From assembly GCA_030038195.1 (NCBI GenBank), contig JASHPJ010000126.1, forward strand, positions 1-36,019: a stretch of DNA of 36,019 nt, written 5' to 3'. This DNA comes from Acidobacteriaceae bacterium (GTDB lineage Bacteria; Acidobacteriota; Terriglobia; Terriglobales; Acidobacteriaceae). The position numbers were made by a program, and so were the translations under genes. The first letter of the stretch is position 1, and every line of letters begins with the position of its first letter. A model generated the notes under the pieces. It ran no database searches and was not told the origin of the DNA. It saw only the letters and a list, made by a program, of their open reading frames with translations. Positions 8,568 through 15,554 of this stretch are shown piece after piece.

Positions 8568-9382
8568 AGTTCGGTTTTCAGAGCAAAGTTGCCGTAGTGA
8601 CCGGCGGAGCCATGGGCATTGGCGAAGCCACGGCCATTACATTCAGTGAACTGGGAGCGCGTGTTGTCGTACTTGACCGCGACCGTGAAAAAGGCGCGCG
8701 TGCGGCGGCGAGTCTTGCCGGTGAAAGCGGCGCAGGGTCGTTCCACTGGTGCGATATCGAAAGCGCCGAGAGCGTGCAGGCCGCAATGGATGAAGCCGCA
8801 CGCCAGCACGGCGCCATTCATGTTGTCGCCCACTGCGCCGGCATCCAGCGCTATGGAGACGCAATCACTACAAGCCTTGACGTGTGGCGCGAGACGCTCG
8901 GCGTGAATCTGGATGGATGCTTCCACGTGGTGCGCTCCGCGCTGCCGCACATGGTGGCTGCGGGCGGCGGCGCCATCGTGGTTGTGGGCTCGGTGCAGAC
9001 GGTGGCCGCCGTGGCCAACTCCGCCGCCTACGTGACCGCGAAACATGGACTCGCCGGCCTTGTGCGCTCCGTGGCGCTCGACTTTGCCGGCAAAAATATC
9101 CGCGCCAACTGCGTCATGCCCGGCGCCATCGACACGCCCATGCTGCGCGCGTCCATCAACATGGGCGCCGACCCCGAGGCGGTGCGCGCGGCCTGCGCCG
9201 CGACGCATCCGCTGGGCAGAATCGGCCGGCCTGAGGAGGTGGCGCGCGCGATTGCCTTCCTGGCCAGCGACTGGGCGTCATTCATCACCGGAACCACGCT
9301 GGCCGTGGACGGAGGCATGCTGATCCCTGCCGGCGGCATGGCCTTTCAGCGCGGCGGAACAGGATCGGTGGCCAAGCAATGA
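8564..9382 (+). CDS. Short-chain dehydrogenase/reductase (SDR), probably sugar dehydrogenase
   Basis: This 272-residue classical SDR has the NAD(P)-binding TGGAMGIG motif at about residue 14, an acidic residue at the end of beta-2 (VVLDRD, favouring NAD+), an NNAG-equivalent AHCAGI, the catalytic Ser143 (GSVQT), Tyr156 and Lys160 (YVTAK), and the late PGAIDTPM and GTTLAVDGG segments. It overlaps the glycosidase stop codon by four bases. Placed between a glycosidase, a mutarotase-like gene and a rhamnose-type transporter, it most plausibly oxidises a free aldose to its lactone, as L-rhamnose or L-fucose dehydrogenases do in non-phosphorylating pathways. Family membership is certain, substrate is inferred. 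Confidence 0.93.
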   Translation: MKFGFQSKVAVVTGGAMGIGEATAITFSELGARVVVLDRDREKGARAAASLAGESGAGSFHWCDIESAESVQAAMDEAARQHGAIHVVAHCAGIQRYGDAITTSLDVWRETLGVNLDGCFHVVRSALPHMVAAGGGAIVVVGSVQTVAAVANSAAYVTAKHGLAGLVRSVALDFAGKNIRANCVMPGAIDTPMLRASINMGADPEAVRAACAATHPLGRIGRPEEVARAIAFLASDWASFITGTTLAVDGGMLIPAGGMAFQRGGTGSVAKQ

Positions 9383-9437
9383 TCTGCGAGAAGCGGGATG
9401 CAACCGCGCCCTGCGCGCTCTCTGCCATGCATGGAGG

Positions 9438-10625
9438 ATGGTTGCTTTGACGACGAGCACCACTGCGGAAAAGTGGCACGATCGCGATGCCGTGCGCCTG
9501 GGTAACGGCGTAATGGAAGCCGTGCTGCTGCGCGGCGGCGGGCATATTGCGGAACTGCGCCTGAGCAGGGGGGCTGCCGCAGTCAACTGTCTCTGGCCTG
9601 CGCCGTGGCCCACCGCCGATCCGGACGACGCGTATTGCAAGACGCTCGCAGAAAACTATGGAGGAGTTCCTGCCGGCGCGTTTCTAGCCATGTACACCGG
9701 GCATGCGCTGTGTCTCGACATCTTTGGCGCACCTTCAAACGAGGATGCCGCGCGCGGCATGCCGCTGCACGGCGAAGCCGCCGCGCGCACGTGGAGCTTC
9801 GATACGATCGATCGCGGCTGCACGGCTCGCGTCGAGCTACCCATTGCGCAGCTTGATTGTGAGCGTCGTGCGCGGCTCGCAGACGACGCGGCGGTGCTGT
9901 TCATCGAAGAGCGCGTGCACAACCGCGGAGCAGTGCCGCGCGAGATTCACTGGGTCCAGCATCTTTCCCTCGGCCCGCCGTTCCTTGAGACGAGCCACAG
10001 CAGGATCGACGCGTCGCTTGATCGCGGACGCACCTGGCCGCTTGGCTATGAAGGCCATGCGATCCTGCGCGACGATGCGGACTTTACCTGGCCGCATGCT
10101 CCCGCAATCGACGGCGGCGCGCTCGATCTTGGTGTGCCTTTCGCCCGCCCCGGCTACGGATTTGTCGCGGCGGCGCGCGTGGACGCCGCGCGCGAGTTTG
10201 CCTATATCGCGGCGCTCAACTGGCAGGTCGGCTTGGTGCTGGTGTACTGCTTTCCACGCGCCGCTTTTCCCTGGGTCGCGATCTGGGAGGAGAACTGCGC
10301 GCGTCCCGGAGTGCCGTGGAATGGCATTGCGCGCGTGCGCGGCATGGAGTTCGGCACCACGCCCATGCCGGTGGGGCGCGATGCGATCCGCACGATGGGC
10401 AACCTCTTTGACACGCCGGGCTCGCGCGTGATCCCGCAAGGCGCCGTTCTCCAGGCGCGCTATCTCGCGGCAATTGCCGAGGTCCCTTTGAACTGGCGCG
10501 CGATTACCGATGTTGTGCCGGGCCGCGACGGGCTGATCATCGCGGGCCCGCACAATCGAGAACTGATCAGCATCGCTGCTGCAGGCATTGAAGAATTTCT
10601 CCAGGAAGGGTACAGGGAAGGATGA
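9438..10625 (+). CDS. Galactose-mutarotase-like protein
   Basis: A 395-residue cytosolic protein with no signal peptide. Its beta-rich sequence with GNGVMEAVLLRGGGHIAELRLS near the start, GMPLHGEAAARTW near residue 110, an INNRG-like VHNRGAVPREIHWVQHLSLGPPF and a later FPWVAIWEENC resembles the aldose-1-epimerase superfold (DUF4432-like). I cannot assign an exact family. The start is uncertain: GGAGG touches ATG 9438, whereas an in-frame TTG at 9447 lies nine bases from GGAGG and may be the real start. It follows the SDR after 55 bp and overlaps the transporter gene by four bases (ATGA). A mutarotase would supply the correct anomer to the neighbouring dehydrogenase. Confidence 0.8.
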   Translation: MVALTTSTTAEKWHDRDAVRLGNGVMEAVLLRGGGHIAELRLSRGAAAVNCLWPAPWPTADPDDAYCKTLAENYGGVPAGAFLAMYTGHALCLDIFGAPSNEDAARGMPLHGEAAARTWSFDTIDRGCTARVELPIAQLDCERRARLADDAAVLFIEERVHNRGAVPREIHWVQHLSLGPPFLETSHSRIDASLDRGRTWPLGYEGHAILRDDADFTWPHAPAIDGGALDLGVPFARPGYGFVAAARVDAAREFAYIAALNWQVGLVLVYCFPRAAFPWVAIWEENCARPGVPWNGIARVRGMEFGTTPMPVGRDAIRTMGNLFDTPGSRVIPQGAVLQARYLAAIAEVPLNWRAITDVVPGRDGLIIAGPHNRELISIAAAGIEEFLQEGYREG

Positions 10626-11638
10626 ATCATGCTGCCGCGGGCCTGCTGATTCTTATTCTCGCCGGCGTGATGAATGCCAGCTTTACGCTGCCCATGAAGT
10701 ATGCGCGGCGCTGGGCGTGGGAGAACACGTGGCTGGCCTGGACGATCTTCGCGCTGCTGGTGCTGCCGCCGGCCGTCACGGCTGCAACCGTGCCGCATCT
10801 CGGCAGTATCTACCATGCGGTTGACGCGAACATTATTTTCGAAGTCATCGGCTTTGGCGCAGGCTGGGGAGTGGCACAGGTCTTCTTCGGGCTCGCCGTG
10901 GACGCCATCGGCATCGCGCTCACGTTCTCGCTGGTGCTTGGCACGTCAGCCGCGGTGGGCACGCTTGTTCCACTGCTCCGCCTGCATCCTGAGCGCCTGA
11001 ACACCGCGGCGGGACATGGCGTGCTAGCAGGCGTGGCGCTAGTGCTCGCCGGCGTGCTGGTGTGCGCGGTCGCCGGCCGGCTGCGCGAAAAAGCGTTGCA
11101 GATGAACGCCGGCGCGGGCAGAAACACCACTCTCGGGCTGGTGCTGGCCATTCTCTGCGGATTCGGCGCCTCGTTTGTGAACTTCGGCCTGGCCTTTGGA
11201 GCGCCGCTGGTCCAGTCAGCGCGGCAGGCAGGCGCCAGCTCGATGAATGCTTCCAATGCGGTGTGGTTGCCGCTCATGCTGGCCGGCGCGGCGCCGAACC
11301 TTCTGTACTGTTTCTGGTTGCTTGCGAAGAATCGCACGGCAGGCAGGTTTTCAGAGGGCGGCGCCGGCCACTGGGCGCTTGCGTTCGTGATGGCCGTGTG
11401 CTGGTTCGGCAGCACGCTTCTTTACGGGCTTTCGACGGTCAAGCTTGGCCCATGGGGACCGATTCTCGGCTGGCCGCTCTTCATGTCGCTCATCGTGATC
11501 ACGGCGAGCCTGCTGGGCATGTTTACGGGTGAGTGGAAAAACAGCGGCGCAGCTCCGCTCAGGATTCAGTGGGCAGGCGTAACGCTGCTGGTGCTGGCGG
11601 TTTTCATCCTGGCTGAGACCAGCAGCTCCTTTTCCTGA
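10622..11638 (+). CDS. rhaT: L-rhamnose/proton symporter, RhaT-type
   Basis: A 338-residue integral membrane protein with about ten hydrophobic segments. The N-terminal signature GVMNASFTLPMKYARRWAWENTWLAW is typical of RhaT, as are FGAGWGVAQVFFGLAVDAIGIAL and the C-terminal GPWGPILGWPLFMSLIVITASLLGMFTGEWK. RhaT imports L-rhamnose with protons in enterobacteria; close relatives may take other 6-deoxy sugars. The ATG overlaps the preceding stop codon, making this the fourth gene of a tightly coupled operon. It is the strongest hint in the locus that a 6-deoxyhexose is being metabolised. Confidence 0.9.
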   Translation: MNHAAAGLLILILAGVMNASFTLPMKYARRWAWENTWLAWTIFALLVLPPAVTAATVPHLGSIYHAVDANIIFEVIGFGAGWGVAQVFFGLAVDAIGIALTFSLVLGTSAAVGTLVPLLRLHPERLNTAAGHGVLAGVALVLAGVLVCAVAGRLREKALQMNAGAGRNTTLGLVLAILCGFGASFVNFGLAFGAPLVQSARQAGASSMNASNAVWLPLMLAGAAPNLLYCFWLLAKNRTAGRFSEGGAGHWALAFVMAVCWFGSTLLYGLSTVKLGPWGPILGWPLFMSLIVITASLLGMFTGEWKNSGAAPLRIQWAGVTLLVLAVFILAETSSSFS

Positions 11639-11791
11639 TTCTCGGCGGAAGAAGCCGTTATTTCACGCCGATTTTGCCGCTCGGCACGGCAAGAGCATCC
11701 GCAGATGTACTGCAACGTGGCGCGCGGACGGTATTCTAACTCTTGTGCAGGGCTGAGAAGCACGCGTGGCTCGCATGAAACAATCCCGGCG

Positions 11792-11823
11792 GGCGTATTT
11801 TCCCCAAAGGAAAATGCCACGCC
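11792..11823. repeat. Bulged hairpin upstream of the isomerase gene
   Basis: GGCGT-ATTTTCC at 11792-11803 pairs with GGAAAAT (11809-11815) and, after a three-base bulge, ACGCC (11819-11823). It lies in the 234-bp gap between rhaT and the next gene. The core resembles the central hairpin of the two MITE-like elements at 15.5 and 30.85 kb, and a nearby GATTGCAC is shared with the second of these, but no clear terminal inverted repeats are visible. It could be a decayed copy or simply a terminator. I see no further gene in the gap. Confidence 0.45.
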
Positions 11824-11872
11824 GCAGCGCGCGATTGCACCGCGCAATTTCACTTTGATGTGAGGAACTTTT

Positions 11873-13615
11873 ATGCCCCGTCGATCGAATTACGACAAGT
11901 TGCCGTTCGTCGCAGCCGGAGCCGCGGAAGAGTGCAGTGCAGGATGGGAGGCCATAGCGGCGCGCATCCGGCAAAGCCGCGTGCTCTGCATCGAATGTTA
12001 TCCCGGCGTGTTTGTGCGCCAGGTGGTCAAAGAACTCTGCGCACATCTGGACCTGATTGCGGTCTTTCTCTCCGAGGAGTGCCTGAAGACGCCGCATCAG
12101 CTGCACGCGATGCTCGATCCGGTGCTTGGCGTCGATCGCGTTTTTGGCCGCATGAACGGCATCGGGCTGGCGGATTACTTCGACGCATCGAGAATCGAGG
12201 CTATGCGCGTTGCCGTGGAGCACGCGGCGCAGCAGGGACCGGTGATGGTCATTGGCGCGGGCGCGGCGCTGGTTGCGCCGCCCGAGGCCACTCTCGTCTA
12301 CGCAGACATGGCGCGCTGGGAGATCCAGCTTCGCTGGCGGCGCGGCGCAATTGGCAATCTCGGCCTGAATAACGCCGATGAAGATGCCGCTGCCAAGTAC
12401 AAGTGCGGATTTTTCGTCGAGTGGCGGGCCGCAGACCGACTGAAGAAGACGCTGCTGCCGAAGATTGACTTCCTCCTCGACACCAATCAGCCGCATGCGC
12501 CCAAGCTGATCAGTGGAGAGGCGTTTCGCGCGGCGCTGGCACAAACGGCACGGCAGCCTTTCCGCGTGGTGCCGTATTTCGATCCCGGCCCGTGGGGTGG
12601 GCATTGGATGGAAGAGGTTTGCGGCCTGCCGCGCGATGCGCCCAACCATGCGTGGTGTTTTGACTGCGTGCCGGAAGAAAACAGCCTGCTGCTCGGCTAC
12701 GGCGAGCATCGCGTGGAGGTGCCGGCCATCAACCTCGTCTTCTTGCATCCACGCGAACTGCTGGGCGAGGCCGTCCATGCGCGCTTCGGAACGGAGTTTC
12801 CCATCCGCTTCGATTTTCTCGATACCATGGGCGGCGGCAATCTCTCGCTGCAGGTGCACCCGCTTACCGAGTACATCCAGGACAAGTTCGGCATGCACTA
12901 CACGCAGGACGAGAGCTATTACCTGCTTGACGCCGGGGAAGGCGCAACCGTGTATCTCGGGCTGAAAAAGGACATCTCGCCCGTGGAGATGCTCGCCGAT
13001 CTGCGCCGCGCGCAGGAGGACGGAACGGAGTTTCCCGCAGAGAAGTATGTGAATCGCTGGCCGGCGAAGAAACATGATCATTTCCTCATCCCCGCAGGCA
13101 CCATCCATTGCTCCGGCGCCGAAAGCATGGTGCTGGAAATCAGCGCCACGCCGTACATCTTTACCTTCAAGCTGTGGGACTGGGGACGGCTCGGGCTCGA
13201 CGGCAGGCCCCGGCCCATCCATATTGAGCATGGCGCGGCCAACATCCAGTGGGACCGGACCACCGACTGGGTCAAGCGCGAGCTGATCAACCGTGTCGAG
13301 ACGCTGGTGGAAGTGATCGGCCGCAAGGAAGAGCACACCGGGCTGCACGAGCGCGAGTTCATCGAGACGCGGCGCAACTGGTTTACCGGCGCTGCGCCGC
13401 ATCACACGTGCGGCGGCGTGAACGTGCTCAATCTCGTCGAAGGCGACGAAGCGATTGTCGAAAGCCCTTCGCGCGCCTTCGAACCGTTCGTCATCCACTA
13501 TGCAGAGACGTTCATCGTTCCTGCATCGGTGGGTCCGTACACGATTCGTCCCTACGGGCTGTCCGAGGGAAAACAGTGCGCCACCATCAAGGCTTATGTG
13601 CGCACCGGAGCCTGA
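11873..13615 (+). CDS. Type I mannose-6-phosphate isomerase family protein with extra N-terminal domain
   Basis: A 580-residue protein. Residues about 230-580 carry the type I phosphomannose isomerase cupin: LDTMGGGNLSLQVHP (His329), DESYYLLDA (Glu347) and PAGTIHCSG (His412) are the expected zinc ligands, followed by MVLEISATPYIFTFKLWDW. The family interconverts mannose-6-phosphate and fructose-6-phosphate. The first 220 residues are not part of a standard ManA. They include VLCIECYPGVF, DRVFGRMNG, VMVIGAGAAL, DMARWEIQLRWR and GFFVEWRAADRLKK, which looks faintly like a P-loop phosphotransferase with no intact Walker A motif. Long homologues with this layout exist in my memory of other phyla, so it is probably a distinct subfamily rather than a recent fusion. 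The ATG is preceded by TGAGGAACTTTT. The esterase gene follows after four bases. Confidence 0.85.
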   Translation: MPRRSNYDKLPFVAAGAAEECSAGWEAIAARIRQSRVLCIECYPGVFVRQVVKELCAHLDLIAVFLSEECLKTPHQLHAMLDPVLGVDRVFGRMNGIGLADYFDASRIEAMRVAVEHAAQQGPVMVIGAGAALVAPPEATLVYADMARWEIQLRWRRGAIGNLGLNNADEDAAAKYKCGFFVEWRAADRLKKTLLPKIDFLLDTNQPHAPKLISGEAFRAALAQTARQPFRVVPYFDPGPWGGHWMEEVCGLPRDAPNHAWCFDCVPEENSLLLGYGEHRVEVPAINLVFLHPRELLGEAVHARFGTEFPIRFDFLDTMGGGNLSLQVHPLTEYIQDKFGMHYTQDESYYLLDAGEGATVYLGLKKDISPVEMLADLRRAQEDGTEFPAEKYVNRWPAKKHDHFLIPAGTIHCSGAESMVLEISATPYIFTFKLWDWGRLGLDGRPRPIHIEHGAANIQWDRTTDWVKRELINRVETLVEVIGRKEEHTGLHEREFIETRRNWFTGAAPHHTCGGVNVLNLVEGDEAIVESPSRAFEPFVIHYAETFIVPASVGPYTIRPYGLSEGKQCATIKAYVRTGA

Positions 13616-13619
13616 GATC

Positions 13620-14585
13620 ATGCCTCTTGAAGACCAGGAAATGCTCGACCTGCTTGCGCCGGAGTACCGCGCCTATGTGGAGGGACTGCGCGCGCAGGGT
13701 TGGCCGCCGCTCGATCAGCTTTCGGCGCCGGACGCGCGTACGCGCATGCGGCAGATGCAGAACGGCGACGTGTCAGCGTTCGCGGTCTCTGTCGAGCGGC
13801 ATGCAGTGGACGGTTTTTCGGCACAGATCGTCAAGCCGCTCGGCATGCCGGAGCCGTTGCCTGCCGTCGTCTACTGCCACGGCGGCGGATGGGCGCTGGG
13901 CGACTTCGAGACGCATGGGCGCATGGCGCGCGCGATTGCCGTGCAGTCGGGCGCGGCCGTTGTGTTCGTCGAGTATGCATGCGCGCCGGAGGCTCGCTAT
14001 CCTGTGCCGCTCGAGCAATGCTATCGCGCAGTCACATGGATTGCCGAGCGCAGCGGCGCAATCGGGCTCGATGCTGCGCGCATCGCCGTAGCCGGAGACA
14101 GCGCGGGCGGTAACCTGGCCGCGGCGGTTTCCATGCTCGCCGCGCAGCGCGGCGGACCGCGTATTTGCCTGCAGGCGTTGCTCTATCCGGTCACGGATTG
14201 CGACTTTACGACTGCCAGTTATCGCGACTTTGAATCGGGACTGAATCTCGATGCAGCCGCCATGCGCTGGTTCTGGAATCACTATGCGCCCGATGAAGCA
14301 GCGCGGCTGGATCCGCTTGCCTCACCTTTGCGCGCCCCGGTTGATGCGCTCAAGGATTTGCCTCCGGCACTGGTGATCACCGCTGAGTGCGACGTGCTGC
14401 GCGATGAAGGCGAGGCCTTCGCCCGCAAGCTGGCCGCTGCGGGAGTTCCGGTTACGGCGGTGCGTTTCGGCGGCGTGCTTCACGGCTTTATGATGATCGA
14501 CCAGCTCGCGCAGGAACGCCAGGCCGCCTCAGCCATGCGGCTGCTGGCCACGGAGCTGCGTCAGGCATTCGGCTGGACGCGCTGA
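13620..14585 (+). CDS. Alpha/beta hydrolase of the hormone-sensitive-lipase (GDSAG) family
   Basis: The 321-residue product starts at ATG 13620, four bases after the isomerase stop; the frame is open further upstream but that part lies inside the isomerase. The oxyanion motif HGGGW begins at His87, the nucleophile is Ser161 in GDSAGG, and Asp258 (ECDVLRDE) and His288 (LHGFM) complete the triad. No signal peptide is present, so it acts in the cytoplasm. Members hydrolyse short-chain esters; in this context deacetylation of imported sugars is plausible but unproven. Its 3' end overlaps the convergent isomerase/epimerase gene by 25 bp. Confidence 0.9.
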   Translation: MPLEDQEMLDLLAPEYRAYVEGLRAQGWPPLDQLSAPDARTRMRQMQNGDVSAFAVSVERHAVDGFSAQIVKPLGMPEPLPAVVYCHGGGWALGDFETHGRMARAIAVQSGAAVVFVEYACAPEARYPVPLEQCYRAVTWIAERSGAIGLDAARIAVAGDSAGGNLAAAVSMLAAQRGGPRICLQALLYPVTDCDFTTASYRDFESGLNLDAAAMRWFWNHYAPDEAARLDPLASPLRAPVDALKDLPPALVITAECDVLRDEGEAFARKLAAAGVPVTAVRFGGVLHGFMMIDQLAQERQAASAMRLLATELRQAFGWTR

Positions 14586-15409
14586 CGGGCTTCTTCAAAG
14601 CACTCGCGCGCGATGCGGACCAGCACCAGCGCCTGCTCCCAGCGATCCGACTCTTCGCGGCCTGCGAAGGTCCGCGCGTAATAAATGGAAGGCGCCAGCA
14701 GCTCGGGCGTAAAGCAGATTGCATCGGTGACCGGCCGCCGTGCGAGAAAACCTGCAAAAGCCTCCGTCCACAGCGCGCGGAAGTGCGCAACGTAGGGCCG
14801 GTCAGCGGTTGAGCCGTCGCCAATGTTCACCTGCATGCAGCCGGGATTGCCGATGCGGCCGTGGATGAAGCCGATGCGCTCGAGCACCGGCCGGATGAAG
14901 GCCAGCTTGTTTTCAAATCCGCCGTAGACCATCTCGGTTCCCGTATACCAATGCGAAAGGTCGCCGTTGAACTCGAGCGAGGGAAAGCGGCGGAGGAGCT
15001 GGATCGTGCGCCATGGATCCTGAAAGATGGTGGCGCGGTGCGTCTCCGGATACAGCGGAATGGCGTATTTTGCCGAGGCTTCAAGCACCGCCGCGATGAG
15101 AGCAGCCGCTTGGTCGTCGTCCTCCATCCCCCAGCCCACGTGCAGCGTGAGGCACTCGAGGCCCGCGGCTTTGGCCTCGGCGGCGAGCGGCGCAGCATCA
15201 GCGGGCGCATTCACGCGGCCGCTGCCGCACACGCCGAGCCCGAGCCGCTGCGCTTCCTCTTTGAGCGCATGCGCGATGGGACGAATGAGCTGAACGCCAT
15301 CGTAACCCGCCTCACGAATAAAACGCAGCGGATCGGCGAGCTGCGGAAGCCCTTCGAGCGCCTGAATGTTCATATAGCAGCGCAGCCGCGGTTCGGGTGA
15401 GTCCTTCAT
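14561..15409 (-). CDS. TIM-barrel sugar phosphate isomerase/epimerase-like protein
   Basis: The start at 15409 is chosen because AGGAG lies six bases upstream; ATG 15415 would directly abut it. The 282-residue protein fits the AP-endonuclease-2/xylose-isomerase-like TIM barrel. Probable metal ligands are Glu122 and His124 (YPETHR), Asp150 and His153 (NGDLSHW), His183 (FIHGRIG) and Glu236 (TPELL). Such enzymes isomerise or epimerise sugars, keto-inositols or their phosphates. It lies on the same strand as, and 143 bp downstream of, the fused oxygenase, with a MITE-like element between them. The 3' end overlaps the convergent esterase gene. Confidence 0.87.
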   Translation of the reverse strand: MKDSPEPRLRCYMNIQALEGLPQLADPLRFIREAGYDGVQLIRPIAHALKEEAQRLGLGVCGSGRVNAPADAAPLAAEAKAAGLECLTLHVGWGMEDDDQAAALIAAVLEASAKYAIPLYPETHRATIFQDPWRTIQLLRRFPSLEFNGDLSHWYTGTEMVYGGFENKLAFIRPVLERIGFIHGRIGNPGCMQVNIGDGSTADRPYVAHFRALWTEAFAGFLARRPVTDAICFTPELLAPSIYYARTFAGREESDRWEQALVLVRIARECFEEARQRVQPNA

Positions 15410-15439
15410 ATGCATCTCCTGGCGAGGATTCGGCGCACC

Positions 15440-15554
15440 ATAGCATTTTCGGAGTTGCTGTAGACCGAAAGTACACACTCAAGTGGCTTTTTTCTCAAGA
15501 AAAAGCCTCCTTGCACACATCTCAAAAAGTCCATGTGTATTCCGAAAATGCTCT
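15440..15554. mobile_element. MITE-like element, copy 1
   Basis: A perfect 12-bp inverted repeat, AGCATTTTCGGA at 15442-15453 and TCCGAAAATGCT at 15541-15552, encloses a central hairpin at 15485-15507 (GGCTTTTT and AAAAAGCC arms around TCTCAAG). The central part aligns closely with that of the element at 30.85 kb, which has different terminal repeats. The right end reaches into the stop codon (TAG, 15555-15553) of the fused oxygenase. No transposase is present, as expected of a non-autonomous element. It fills the gap between two same-strand genes, and may affect transcription read-through. Confidence 0.65.

Noticed and set aside
11663..13621. 652-codon open frame on the minus strand opposite the isomerase
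   Set aside because: The plus-strand isomerase has conserved metal ligands; the antisense frame has none and no ribosome-binding site.
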